Below are positions 34,753 through 43,560 of a stretch of DNA of 52,964 nucleotides, in pieces. How positions within the stretch are numbered: position 1 is the stretch's first letter; each line of letters opens with the position of its first letter. The DNA is from Clostridiaceae bacterium (GTDB lineage Bacteria > Bacillota > Clostridia > Acetivibrionales > DUMC01): the NCBI GenBank assembly GCA_012840075.1, contig DUMC01000103.1, positions 1 through 52,964 on the forward strand, in the 5' to 3' direction. A program made the translations under genes and the position numbers. The notes beneath the pieces were generated by a model. It saw nothing but the letters and a program-made list of their open reading frames with translations. It did no database searches and was not told the DNA's origin.

Positions 34753-36148
34753 TAATATCAACCTGTCCTTTTTCCATTGCTTCAAGACCGTAATAAAGAG
34801 ATTTTAATAAAAGCTCTTTTTCTTCGTTGTCTTGCGTTGAATTTACCAAATCCAAAATCTTTCTAACAAACAAACCTTTTAGTCCAAAATCTCTTTTTAT
34901 TTCATCAAAATCGTAATCACGCCTTGTTTTATTTTTAATTTTAGCAAAAAAGAATATATCGTTAAAATAGGAAGAAATATACTTGATATCCGGAGAAAAG
35001 TCCGGGCTTATATATCCCATAAGTGATATATTCACTAGTAAATTCTGATAAGTTTTAGGCTTAATGCAATCGCTTCCGAATTTTATACCTGTATTGCCAA
35101 ATTTTATATCGTCATCGTCATCGTTGAGCTTTTTATCGTCATTGTTAATTTTTATCCCTAAGTTATCGTTGTTTAAAATTTCCTTAATTTTACTATTTAA
35201 ACTTTCCTTAATTTTTTCAATTATCTCTTCATCAGTCATGCACCCGGTAATATTTACTTCTAAATCCAGGTATTCCTTTCTATTTCCAGGGATAAATTCA
35301 ATCTCCAGCTTTTTATTTCCCATATCGTCTATTGAAATGCTCCCAAAATAAAATCCATGCTGTCCGGGTTCATCGAATCCCAAAGGTTCAGGGCTCCCAG
35401 GATTATATGCGTTTTCAAGACCTGCTACCTTGTCAATTCTATTGTGGAAATGCCCAATTCCTATATAATCCATGTTTATAGAAGCAAGAATTTCAACTGA
35501 TATTGGATTATAGCTGTTTTTGTCAAAATCGAAGCCAACAGAACCGTGTAAAAGGAGAATATTTATTTTATCCTTATCAGTGGATTTGATATAGTTAACG
35601 GATTCTCTTTTATAGTTAACGGATTCATCTTTCTTTAAATGCTCATGCTCTTCATCTTTATAACCATCTTCATAACCCTCTTTATAATCTTTATAATCTT
35701 TTTTATAACCTTTAAGTTTATAACCTTCAAGAAAAGCTTGTCCGTAAATGCAAACATTCTTTTCTTCATTTTCTTCAAAAGACAGGAAAGGATCGGTTAA
35801 AATATGTACATTTTCAGCCCAATTGAAGCTTTTGTAATAGGAACCTTCAACCCACGGATCATGGTTCCCCGGTATTATAATTACCTTTGTATCGTGTATT
35901 TTTTTAAAAGACTCATTAAGAAAATAAATAGTGGATTTTGTAACATAGTTATGTTCGTATAAATCGCCGGTTATAAATAAAAAATCCACTTGTTCTTTCT
36001 GCGCGAACCTTATTATATTTTCAAAAACCATTTTTAAATCAAGCCTTCTTAGAGAAGACTTGTCATTTTTTTCACTTAAAGTACAGAGAGATGAAAATGG
36101 AGCATCCAGATGCAAATCAGCACAGTGAATGAATTTTATTTTCCTCAA
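34742..36148 (-). CDS. yhaO: YhaO-like SbcD-type DNA repair phosphoesterase
   Basis: A 468-residue calcineurin-like phosphoesterase. The metal motifs are FIHCADLHLDAPF (D-x-H), FITGDLYEH (G-D), IPGNHDPW (G-N-H-D), LLHGSVG and IGIGHFHN (G-H). B. subtilis YhaO is near 410 residues. The extra length comes from two inserts: KGYKKDYKDYKEGYEDGYKD with flanks (residues about 155-205) and a D/N-rich GIKINNDDKKLNDDDDDIKF (about 335-360). It is probably a nuclease subunit that works with the YhaN-like ATPase, as in the Mre11/Rad50 pair. TTG at 36148 follows GGAGGAGAG. It lies 6 bp after acpS. Confidence 0.85.
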   Translation of the reverse strand: MRKIKFIHCADLHLDAPFSSLCTLSEKNDKSSLRRLDLKMVFENIIRFAQKEQVDFLFITGDLYEHNYVTKSTIYFLNESFKKIHDTKVIIIPGNHDPWVEGSYYKSFNWAENVHILTDPFLSFEENEEKNVCIYGQAFLEGYKLKGYKKDYKDYKEGYEDGYKDEEHEHLKKDESVNYKRESVNYIKSTDKDKINILLLHGSVGFDFDKNSYNPISVEILASINMDYIGIGHFHNRIDKVAGLENAYNPGSPEPLGFDEPGQHGFYFGSISIDDMGNKKLEIEFIPGNRKEYLDLEVNITGCMTDEEIIEKIKESLNSKIKEILNNDNLGIKINNDDKKLNDDDDDIKFGNTGIKFGSDCIKPKTYQNLLVNISLMGYISPDFSPDIKYISSYFNDIFFFAKIKNKTRRDYDFDEIKRDFGLKGLFVRKILDLVNSTQDNEEKELLLKSLYYGLEAMEKGQVDISDY

Positions 36149-36154
36149 GGCATT

Positions 36155-36544
36155 TCATCTCTCCTCCGTTTCAATAATCACCTGAGCAATGGCATACTCT
36201 TTACAGTGAGATAAGCTTACGGATATGCTTTTTGCATTCATGCCGTCATATAACTCCTTGGCATTTCCTTTTAACACTAAGTGCGGCTTATTGCTGCTAT
36301 CATTAACAATTTCTATATCCTTCAAGCTAATTTTTCCTCCAAAGCCGGTACCTAATGCTTTAGAAGCCGCTTCTTTTGCTGCAAAACGTGCCGCAAAACT
36401 TTGATATCGGGAAGCATTTTTGCTTTCACAATAAGAAATCTCATTTTCGGTAAAAACCTTGTTTTTAAAACTATTCCCCCTTTTTTCAATTGCTTTGCGT
36501 ATTCTGTCTACTTCTATAATATCGATTCCGCAGTGAATAGCCAT
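36155..36544 (-). CDS. acpS: Holo-[acyl-carrier-protein] synthase
   Basis: A 129-residue AcpS. GIDIIEVDRIRKAIE at the N terminus holds the metal-binding aspartate, and FAARFAAKEAASKALGTGF has the catalytic glutamate and lysine. It moves the 4'-phosphopantetheine of CoA to a serine of acyl carrier protein. The ATG follows GGAGC at short distance. yhaO follows after 6 bp, so acpS may lead an acpS-yhaO-yhaN unit. Confidence 0.95.
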   Translation of the reverse strand: MAIHCGIDIIEVDRIRKAIEKRGNSFKNKVFTENEISYCESKNASRYQSFAARFAAKEAASKALGTGFGGKISLKDIEIVNDSSNKPHLVLKGNAKELYDGMNAKSISVSLSHCKEYAIAQVIIETEER

Positions 36545-36770
36545 GCTCCATACACCTTTCTTCTTAATGAAAAGGCATCCTCACACAAATTTCTAAATCA
36601 AAAATGGGCATTACTCAGATCCAAATTATTTGCCATACCTACCTCATTTGCTTTGCCGCACTTGTCTCATTTTACGAGAAGTGAAAGTAAAATTTTTAAT
36701 CCTGATCCTATTTGCCATTTTAATCCTATTTGTCAACTTGTCAATTTAAATCTAACCTTATTTGTTTCTT
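36545..36770. repeat. Decayed repeat with CCTATTTG units between acpS and nucleotidyltransferase
   Basis: Within this gap CCTATTTG appears at about 36709 and 36726, with CCTTATTTG further on, in surroundings such as GATCCTATTTGCC. CCCTATTTGTGATCCC occurs in the 28.9-kb repeat region, so this may be a remnant of the same dispersed family. No gene seen. Confidence 0.35.
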
Positions 36771-37526
36771 TCACTTGCTTCTAGAAGAAAGATAACTTAC
36801 CGCCGCGTAAAGATCACCTGATTTATCAACATCTTGCCCTATTTCAGGGTACGAAGAAATTATTGCTTTGCCGTTAATGCCTGTTATTTGAAAAAACTTT
36901 TTCTCGACCATTTCTATTGTAATTCTTCCCGCAAGAAATTTTAACATGAATCCTATTCCCAAAAGGCGTGCCATTTTTACAGGCTTCTTGCGATACGAGA
37001 TAAGTTTTTGTCCAAAGTCATAATTCTTCAATATAATTTCAGGTTTTAAATAAAAAACATTACCACCTGTATACTTACCTTCTCTTAACTTTACGTAAGT
37101 ACGTTCCATTTCAGGATATTTTTCATCATTTAATTCTTTTTTTACGATAGGATAACACAGGTCTGCCTGTGCCAGTTCCGCCCTTTTAATAAAATCATAA
37201 ACCGCCTCTTTTGTAATAAGAGGTATATCACAAGTACAAATTATCAGGTTTTCTTTATAACCCAGATATTCCAGCCCTGCTAAAATATTTTCCATTATTG
37301 TGCCGCTAGAATATATTATTTTATCAACTTTTTCTTTAAAAACCTCTCCAAAACCGATATTGGGCAGCCCTACAATTACAATTTTTTCTACGTCATCAAG
37401 TTCTCTCAAAGTATCAATTACGTATTCTATCATCATTTTTCCGTTTATTCGATAAAGTGCTTTGCTGCCTGATTCTTCCAGACCTTTTATTCCTTGTCCC
37501 CCTGCCAGTATTATCGCATTTACCAT
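36771..37526 (-). CDS. MobA-like nucleotidyltransferase family protein
   Basis: A 251-residue NTP-transferase. The N terminus AIILAGGQGIKGLEESGSKALYRINGK has the L-A-G-G glycine-rich loop and the conserved lysine; ICTCDIPLIT near residue 98 has the metal-binding aspartate. It resembles MobA or GlmU-type transferases, but the target (sugar phosphate or cofactor) is unknown. A C-terminal region VGKKFFQITGINGKAIISSYPEIGQDVDKSGDL-like is common in the Clostridial members. GGAGGTTAAC precedes the ATG. It lies 21 bp after the GntR gene and is probably in one operon with ispE. Confidence 0.82.
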   Translation of the reverse strand: MVNAIILAGGQGIKGLEESGSKALYRINGKMMIEYVIDTLRELDDVEKIVIVGLPNIGFGEVFKEKVDKIIYSSGTIMENILAGLEYLGYKENLIICTCDIPLITKEAVYDFIKRAELAQADLCYPIVKKELNDEKYPEMERTYVKLREGKYTGGNVFYLKPEIILKNYDFGQKLISYRKKPVKMARLLGIGFMLKFLAGRITIEMVEKKFFQITGINGKAIISSYPEIGQDVDKSGDLYAAVSYLSSRSK

Positions 37527-37547
37527 GTTAACCTCCGTACTTTAAGA

Positions 37548-38231
37548 TTATACCAGGTTGTTTCTTTTCAGAGCGTTTAGTATTGCCGACTCCTGGCTTT
37601 TTATATGTTTGTGGGCGGATTCTCTGGCCAAGTTCGGATCTCTGCTCAAGATAGCTGAGCATATTTCATTGTGCTCTCTTATTACTTCTTCGTTGTTGCC
37701 AAAATCCTTAAGATATATAACTCTGAACCTATAAACTTGTTCTCTCAAGTTATTGGCTATCTGCATAAGTTTGTCGTTTTTCGATGCTTTGTAAATCACA
37801 TCATGAAATTCAATATCTTTTTTTATAACACCTTGAAGATTACCCTTTTCTACATAATTTTCAAGTTGTGATTGAACATGTTTTAATTCTTTTATCTCAT
37901 CTTCATTAATCCTCTCAGTTGCCAATGCAGTTGCAAGGCCATCTAAAGTTGCTCTTACTTCAAGAACATCCATAATGTCTTTTTCCGTCAGTCTCGCTAC
38001 ATGAGCTCCTCTTCTTGGAATCATCACAACAAGTCCTTCTAACTCTAACTTTCTTATAGCTTCTCTCACAGGTGTTCGGCTTACTCCCATTTTTTCTGCA
38101 AGTTGAACTTCCATAAGCCTTTCACCGGGCTTTAATTCCCCCATGATTATTGCTTCCCTTAAGGTTGAAAATATTACTTCTCTTAAAGGTTTATAATTAT
38201 TCAAGTTAACTTTTCCTAATCTTCCAGCCAT
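37548..38231 (-). CDS. GntR family transcriptional regulator (FadR/FCD type)
   Basis: A 227-residue regulator: an N-terminal winged helix (REAIIMGELKPGERLMEVQL...MGVSRTPVREAIRKLELEGLV, about residues 20-80), then an FCD all-helical ligand domain (VLEVRATLDGLATALA onward). FCD domains bind metals and small organic acids. AGGAGGATATT precedes the ATG. It lies 12 bp after ispE and 21 bp before the nucleotidyltransferase, a conserved Clostridial arrangement. The ligand is unknown. Confidence 0.9.
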   Translation of the reverse strand: MAGRLGKVNLNNYKPLREVIFSTLREAIIMGELKPGERLMEVQLAEKMGVSRTPVREAIRKLELEGLVVMIPRRGAHVARLTEKDIMDVLEVRATLDGLATALATERINEDEIKELKHVQSQLENYVEKGNLQGVIKKDIEFHDVIYKASKNDKLMQIANNLREQVYRFRVIYLKDFGNNEEVIREHNEICSAILSRDPNLARESAHKHIKSQESAILNALKRNNLV

Positions 38232-38243
38232 AATATCCTCCTC

Positions 38244-39167
38244 TTATGTTGTTTCTGTTACAAATAAATGATAATCTTCATGACAATCATCGCATTTCAT
38301 CTCTTGATATGCCATATCTGCCGAAGTTTTATCTGCAAATATACCAAATACTGCGGGACCACTGCCGCTCATTAAGCTTCCAAGAGCTCCAAGACTAATA
38401 AGTTTTTTCTTTAGTTTATTTATGATACTAAATCTATCCGCAGTAAATGTTTCCATAACATTTACCATATTTTCAGCCAGGAGCTTTATATCACCTTCAG
38501 CAATAGCAGATATTAACAAATCTATATTCGGCCTTTTATTCACTTTATTAAAATCAAAATTTTCATACACCCATTTTGTAGAAACATGGATTTTTGGAAT
38601 CGCCAGAACAATATAAACCTTAGGTATTGCAGGCAACTCTGTCAAAATATCTCCTATTCCTTCAGCAAGTATGGTACCTCCTTTAATGCAATAAGGCACA
38701 TCAGCTCCAAGTAGCTTTCCTACTGCCATTAATTCATCCACACTAATCCCGCAATCAAAAAGTTTATTCATTCCAATCAGCACCGAAGCAGCATCAGAAC
38801 TTCCTCCTGCCAAACCGGCAGCTACAGGAATATTCTTTTCTATTTTTATTTTTACACCATGTTTTATTCCATATTTACAGCTATATTTATTCAAAAACAA
38901 TTTTGCTGCTTTATACGCTATATTTCTATCATCACATGGCACTTTGGAAGAATTACATTCAAGCTCTATACCTTCACCAATGGCATCAATTACCAAATTA
39001 TCATGGAGATCTATGGTTTGCATAATTGTCTTTATGTTATGATAACCATCCGGCCTTTTTTCTGTAATATCAAGGGACAAATTAATCTTCGCCCTTGCCT
39101 TCATACTAACAGTCGGAACTTGGTCATTGTTGCCAAAACGTATTAAGCTTTGTGTACTAAACTCCAT
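38244..39167 (-). CDS. ispE: 4-diphosphocytidyl-2-C-methyl-D-erythritol kinase
   Basis: A GHMP kinase of the non-mevalonate isoprenoid pathway. KARAKINLSLDITEKRPDGYHNI is the IspE opening, IPVAAGLAGGSSDAASVL is the ATP-binding motif and GSLMSGSGPAVFGIF the third GHMP motif. The start is uncertain: ATG 39167 has AGGTG 12 bases before it; ATG 39104 starts at the conserved core (286 residues, the family length) but lacks a binding site; ATG 39200 is the longest frame. It sits beside veg and yabG as in B. subtilis. Confidence 0.93.
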   Translation of the reverse strand: MEFSTQSLIRFGNNDQVPTVSMKARAKINLSLDITEKRPDGYHNIKTIMQTIDLHDNLVIDAIGEGIELECNSSKVPCDDRNIAYKAAKLFLNKYSCKYGIKHGVKIKIEKNIPVAAGLAGGSSDAASVLIGMNKLFDCGISVDELMAVGKLLGADVPYCIKGGTILAEGIGDILTELPAIPKVYIVLAIPKIHVSTKWVYENFDFNKVNKRPNIDLLISAIAEGDIKLLAENMVNVMETFTADRFSIINKLKKKLISLGALGSLMSGSGPAVFGIFADKTSADMAYQEMKCDDCHEDYHLFVTETT

Positions 39168-39311
39168 ATTTTTCTCATTGCACCTGCTCTTCCATCTCAT
39201 CCGGTGTTAAAGCTTCTTTACATTTTTCTTTAGTTATTTTTTTGTATCTTGTATCCATACTTTTTATATTTGCATACATTATATATTATTTAGTTTGTTC
39301 TTTCAATTAAA

Positions 39312-39343
39312 AAAATGCCTGAATTTTTAAATTCAGGCATTTT
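39312..39343 (-). terminator. Terminator after the SPOCS-LysM gene
   Basis: ATGCCTGAATT (39315-39325) and AATTCAGGCAT (39330-39340) pair perfectly, flanked by A and T runs, so it can act in both directions. On the minus strand it follows the SPOCS gene and is succeeded by TTTTTTTAATT. Confidence 0.8.
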
Positions 39344-39393
39344 AAAATTCAGATATTTTAAACGGGTGTAAATATAATGCCACCAACGCTATC

Positions 39394-40971
39394 CTACTCT
39401 GCCTTACGGGTTATCAATATCTGCATTCCGGGTTCTACTGCATCCTCATCACTCAAGCCATTAGTTCTTTGTATTTCATCAATAGTCGTCCTGTATCTTT
39501 TAGCAATTTTCCAATATGTATCTTCCGGTTGCACAAAATATATGACGATACTCGGCCTTTTATCGCTCCTTGCACTTTCATCCAATTGCTCTTCGGTTAT
39601 TTTTTCTATTATGCTTCTTTCAACGGTATTATATATTTTGCAGTCAACATTTAGAATCAATTTAATTTCTACATCTTTTGAAGATATTAAACTGTGATCA
39701 ATGTACTCTAAAGACATCTCCGGTTTACATTGCATATTTGGTTTTACACCTTTGATTTCAACGGTATGACTTACAGGAACAGTTGCCCGGTAACATGATA
39801 GTTTCTGACCCTCATTTTCATAAAAATAGTTTATATTACATGTCACAAAACCTTCTAACTCTATTTTGTCTTCCATCACTCTATAATCTGTTAACACCGG
39901 AATGCTATAAATATTTAAAATTTCGTTAATCTCCGGATTATCACTTCCAATGTTTACAACTTCTTTAGTTATTATCTGGGAACTATTTGCAAAAACTCTT
40001 TCGTTAAAAACAATATTCTCCTTCTCAATATTAAATTGTGATCTCATGCCATAAGCATCAACCAAATAATCGATATCGGCTTTTTCATTTGCCCATACAT
40101 AGGCACATACTTCAATATCTCCTTTTAATATCTTGTATTCCCCGTCTAAATCCTCTTCAGCCTCAAAATTGCACTCTCTTACTTCATAATCTACCTCGCA
40201 AGAAGAGTTTTCAGTGACACCTTGAATTTCAACTACATGGGAAAAAGGAATTGAATGCTCCATATACCTTACACTAAGTTCATTATCATCACCCAAATAT
40301 ATGGTCGTGACATTTAACTCACCTGATATTGTAACCTTATCATCCGATACTATAAAATCCTTATTTACCACTTTAACATCATTTCTTAGAATTTCTCTTA
40401 TAGGAGGATATTCTTCAGGAACTTCTAAAGTTTCATTAACAGTATAAACAGATTCGTTACTTCCTACATATCTCGTAAGATCCATGCTTTCCTTTAAAAC
40501 CTGGGCACTGTCATTGTTCGTTATGTCACTTACTAAAATATGCTCTTCTTCAATTATAGCCGTGCGGTTAAGTTGTAATATTGCTTTTACATTAATTTTT
40601 CTGCTATTGCTAATTATGCATTCTACATGTTCAGGAACCCATTTAATTATATTACGTACGCCTTCAGTCGTACCGGGTGTATCCATTTTGTGTGAGAATG
40701 GAATACTGGTGTTTATACTTTTAATGCTTATTTCAGAATCTTCAGGTTTATAAAGTATTTTATATCGAATAATTCCTTTAACTAGAGTATTCTCATCTTT
40801 TGCATCCACTTCAATATCAGTCGTAAAGACATCTACATCTGCCGAAAGTATCTGAGCCACGTCCGGTTTCGTGTCCGGAACAATAATATCATTCTCAACA
40901 ATTATTTGCGTAGTTTTATCTTTTATTACTCTGTTAACTTTTACTACTTCTCTAACCAGGTCAAGGGACAT
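39394..40971 (-). CDS. SPOCS (DUF3794) and LysM domain protein
   Basis: A 525-residue protein of repeated SPOCS/DUF3794 domains (the first around residues 40-125, others around 185-270 and 330-430), ending in a LysM domain (VQPEDTYWKIAKRYRTTIDEIQ and PGMQILITRKAE, about 480-525). The family occurs in spore formers; related SPOCS domains are found in spore coat morphogenetic proteins, and LysM binds peptidoglycan, so a place at the cortex/coat boundary is likely. The ATG at 40971 follows GAGGTGG; the longer frame to 40986 lies upstream of that site. In B. subtilis a small spore gene (sspF) stands at this place in the yabG-veg-x-ispE order. Confidence 0.85.
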   Translation of the reverse strand: MSLDLVREVVKVNRVIKDKTTQIIVENDIIVPDTKPDVAQILSADVDVFTTDIEVDAKDENTLVKGIIRYKILYKPEDSEISIKSINTSIPFSHKMDTPGTTEGVRNIIKWVPEHVECIISNSRKINVKAILQLNRTAIIEEEHILVSDITNNDSAQVLKESMDLTRYVGSNESVYTVNETLEVPEEYPPIREILRNDVKVVNKDFIVSDDKVTISGELNVTTIYLGDDNELSVRYMEHSIPFSHVVEIQGVTENSSCEVDYEVRECNFEAEEDLDGEYKILKGDIEVCAYVWANEKADIDYLVDAYGMRSQFNIEKENIVFNERVFANSSQIITKEVVNIGSDNPEINEILNIYSIPVLTDYRVMEDKIELEGFVTCNINYFYENEGQKLSCYRATVPVSHTVEIKGVKPNMQCKPEMSLEYIDHSLISSKDVEIKLILNVDCKIYNTVERSIIEKITEEQLDESARSDKRPSIVIYFVQPEDTYWKIAKRYRTTIDEIQRTNGLSDEDAVEPGMQILITRKAE

Positions 40972-41065
40972 AGTTATCCACCTCATATCTAAAATATACT
41001 AACAAAAGATTTGCTATAGTAATATATATTGACAAGATGTACAAAATATTACTTTATAAACAAAA

Positions 41066-41099
41066 AAATAAAGCAATCTCTAATTGGATTGCTTTATTT
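41066..41099 (-). terminator. Terminator of veg
   Basis: AAATAAAGCAATC (41066-41078) and GATTGCTTTATTT (41087-41099) form a perfect 13-bp stem. Read on the minus strand it is followed by a run of Ts and lies 175 bp after veg. Confidence 0.8.
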
Positions 41100-41274
41100 G
41101 ATATCGTTATTAAATACGACTATACAAATATTAAGGTTCAATACTAAGGTTTAATAATAAAATTTAATTTAATGCATAAGCATCATCAAACATAAAAAAC
41201 TATTTTTGATATCAGGATTTTTCCCGCCTTGAAATTTGAAAATTTTTTCAAGAAACGATATCCTGAATATCATT

Positions 41275-41541
41275 TTAGCTGACATGTATTCTCCGGTTAT
41301 CACTACATACAACAAGTTCAATGGCATTTGTAAGTACGTCTATATAGCTGTAAGAAACTCTCCTGGTCATTTCATATTCGTTCTCAAATCTTACAGTAAA
41401 TATGTTTGGATAGGTGTTTTCAATAATGCCTTCTCTTATAACGGTTTTTTTTCTACCTTTATTCGACTTCAGTTGGACTCTTTCACCTATGCAACCTTCA
41501 ATACATCGCTTGATTTCCAGTAAATCACTTTTGTCAGCCAT
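41275..41541 (-). CDS. veg: Veg protein
   Basis: An 88-residue Veg-family protein. LLEIKRCIEGCIGERVQLKSNKGRKKT and REGIIENTYPNIFTVRF and RRVSYSYIDVLTNAIEL align closely with B. subtilis Veg. In that species veg stimulates biofilm formation and is strongly expressed. GAGGTGATCC precedes the ATG. It lies between the truncated yabG and the SPOCS gene as expected from gene order in other Firmicutes. Confidence 0.93.
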   Translation of the reverse strand: MADKSDLLEIKRCIEGCIGERVQLKSNKGRKKTVIREGIIENTYPNIFTVRFENEYEMTRRVSYSYIDVLTNAIELVVCSDNRRIHVS

Positions 41542-41703
41542 CGGATCACCTCATCTTTGGTTTGGAAACATTATATCACAAATTTGGACAAATGTCAAAA
41601 AAATTTAAATATTATAGCAATTATCATAGAGTGCTGTCAAGTGTTATTTTGGGCTGTAATTTTAGATTATGTTGCATAAATTTGTGAAAAATTAAAAAAA
41701 AAA

Positions 41704-41729
41704 CTATAAGCATTTTCATACGCTTATAG
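41704..41729 (-). terminator. Terminator of the truncated yabG transcript
   Basis: CTATAAGC (41704-41711) pairs with GCTTATAG (41722-41729); the minus strand continues into a long T run (complement of 41692-41703). A clear intrinsic terminator. Confidence 0.75.
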
Positions 41730-41787
41730 GCAATTTGCCGAATATTTTTTACTCTTTCGTCACTTTAATTTTGAATCACTTTCGTCA

Positions 41788-41880
41788 TCTCTTATGACCA
41801 TTATCCTTTATGACAGTACTCTTATGAACGTTATCCTTCATTGTCCGTTATTTCTTATGCCCATTATCCCTTATGGCCTC
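41788..41880. repeat. Three degenerate 30-bp repeats after truncated yabG
   Basis: Three units share TCTTATG followed by CNTTATCC and TTATG-like ends: they begin near 41790, 41820 and 41850. They lie directly after the stop codon of the shortened yabG frame. Confidence 0.55.
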
Positions 41881-41892
41881 CGTATACTTTTT

Positions 41893-42195
41893 TTATCCTT
41901 TAGCATATCTTTTAAATAATTGTTTTTTTGACAAGACCAACGATTTTTTAAAGCTACAAGTACTTTTTAGATCTTCACTATAATCTATGTTCACTCTATT
42001 TTTATATTCCCTTACTTTTTCTTCAGGTTGCACGACAAGATCTGACGCCGGCGCATCCGCTTGTATACGACAGGTAATACCTTTTAGAGTTGCAATTTCA
42101 TCTTTTCCGTTGTTTTGAATATCAACAACCTTGAAAAATATATCATACCCATAAGACTTTCTAGCTACAATATCACCAATTTTTAAGTTTCCCAT
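41893..42195 (-). CDS. yabG: Truncated YabG: N-terminal domain only
   Basis: About 100 residues. MGNLKIGDIVARKSYGYDIFFKVVDIQ, then ATLKGITCRIQADAPASDLVV, match the N-terminal domain of the sporulation protease YabG, which is normally near 290 residues. The part with the peptidase (starting F-x-x-P-G-x-V-L-H-x-D-G-D) is missing; the frame ends KKQLFKRYAKG and stops. YabG trims coat and cortex proteins in Bacillus and activates germination proteins in Clostridioides. The ATG at 42195 follows AAGGTG; an ATG at 42213 also exists. Since veg and ispE follow in the usual order, this is the native locus. It could be a dead gene, a surviving regulatory domain, or the result of sequence error. Confidence 0.75.
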   Translation of the reverse strand: MGNLKIGDIVARKSYGYDIFFKVVDIQNNGKDEIATLKGITCRIQADAPASDLVVQPEEKVREYKNRVNIDYSEDLKSTCSFKKSLVLSKKQLFKRYAKG

Positions 42196-42317
42196 TGTTT
42201 TCACCTTGCTCATTACTCATCGATTCTTATTACATAATATGCCGTTTGTGTGCAATTGTGAAGGTTGCACCACATTTTTACTTATAATAATATTGATCTT
42301 ACTTATATCGTTTTTTA

Positions 42318-43316
42318 TTATATTATTATCTCATAATCTTCTAAAAACTTCCTGTGGCAATCAATTTCGCTTACCGCTTCTTTTAGTTTATCTATCAAAA
42401 CCCTTTGGACCCAACCTTTACGGCTGTTATAATACCTGTTAGCAACTCTCCAGAACTTTTGGGGAAATTGAAGTATTATTTTCATCACATAAAAATCCTC
42501 AACTGTCAATTCATTCACACGCCGGTATTCATCAGTAATTATTTTTGCTTCATGAACATCCCAATTACATTTTCGCATTCTTCTTCTAATAAGATTAGCT
42601 AAGTCATATACTTTAAGATCATAACTGCAATAATCAAAATTAATTAAAAACTCTTCCTTGTCCGTCATGATTATATTATTATTTGTAAGGTCATTATGGC
42701 AAATGCTCCCCAATCTTCTGGTTTCTTCAACCAATTTATCGTATATTGGACTTGATACGTATTCAAGCGCTTCTTTTCCTATCTCATAGAAATAATTACA
42801 ATATTCCAGGAATAAATAATCAAAATCTCCCTTTCTTCTAGATGCAATTTTTTCCATACGTTTTAATTCTCTTAATCTTTTATTGAAAATAAAAGGCAGC
42901 TTACCTAGCTCGTCTGATTCGCAACCTGTATCTTTTTGGGTATAACCAACAGAAGCAAGATGCATCCTTGCCAATAGATTTGAAGCCCTTCTTACATCAT
43001 CCGCGCTTTCAAAGTCACATTTTCTTCCCTCGATATATCGTGCAACTATGTAATATTTTCCATCAATATTAATATATGGTTCACCTGAATCGGTGCAAAG
43101 ATAATAATCATGATTATAAAACCCGTTATTTGTCAAATAATTTTTCACATTATGTACAAACCAAATCCTATTAACATTACCTACAGTCTCCCTAAGTAAA
43201 AATTTTTCCTTGGATGTAGTCAATAAATATCCATTTCTGACCAGTGTTAAACTCTTTATATTCAAACGGTATTTGGAATTCAATATATTTATACAAGAAT
43301 TATACATATTATACAT
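42318..43316 (-). CDS. CotS-like spore coat kinase-fold protein
   Basis: A 332-residue protein of the CotS family, with the aminoglycoside-phosphotransferase fold. KFLLRETVGNVNRIWFVHN gives the N-lobe, VARYIEGRKCDFESADDV follows, and SICHNDLTNNNIIMT (near residue 220) has the catalytic H-x-D-x4-N. The next motif reads LINFDYCSYD where family members usually have I-D-F-D, so the metal-binding aspartate appears to be asparagine. CotS proteins are part of the spore coat and some are kinases. GGAGGC precedes the ATG at 43316. Confidence 0.82.
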   Translation of the reverse strand: MYNMYNSCINILNSKYRLNIKSLTLVRNGYLLTTSKEKFLLRETVGNVNRIWFVHNVKNYLTNNGFYNHDYYLCTDSGEPYINIDGKYYIVARYIEGRKCDFESADDVRRASNLLARMHLASVGYTQKDTGCESDELGKLPFIFNKRLRELKRMEKIASRRKGDFDYLFLEYCNYFYEIGKEALEYVSSPIYDKLVEETRRLGSICHNDLTNNNIIMTDKEEFLINFDYCSYDLKVYDLANLIRRRMRKCNWDVHEAKIITDEYRRVNELTVEDFYVMKIILQFPQKFWRVANRYYNSRKGWVQRVLIDKLKEAVSEIDCHRKFLEDYEIII

Positions 43317-43560
43317 AAACAGCCTCCAGTTGAATTTTTTGAATAATTAGAACATAATAAAGTTGCTCTAAAAAAAGTTATAAGAACAACATGTTCTACA
43401 ACAGTTTCTTTTTTAAAACATTAAAATATTAAAATATTAAAATTTAATTTTTTTTAATATACTTTTTTATACCTATACAAACTCAACAGCTAAAAAATAC
43501 ATTTATTTGTATAAATATATGCATGTTAAGCAAGTCATATTCTAAGAGAGAAGTAAACTC

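Larger units (their letters stand above)
41542..41892. other. Gap between truncated yabG and veg
   Basis: In a full-length yabG the protease domain would fill this kind of space. None of the three minus frames codes for a recognisable remnant. The gap contains the tandem repeats at 41788-41880 and a terminator hairpin at 41704-41729. Confidence 0.55.
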
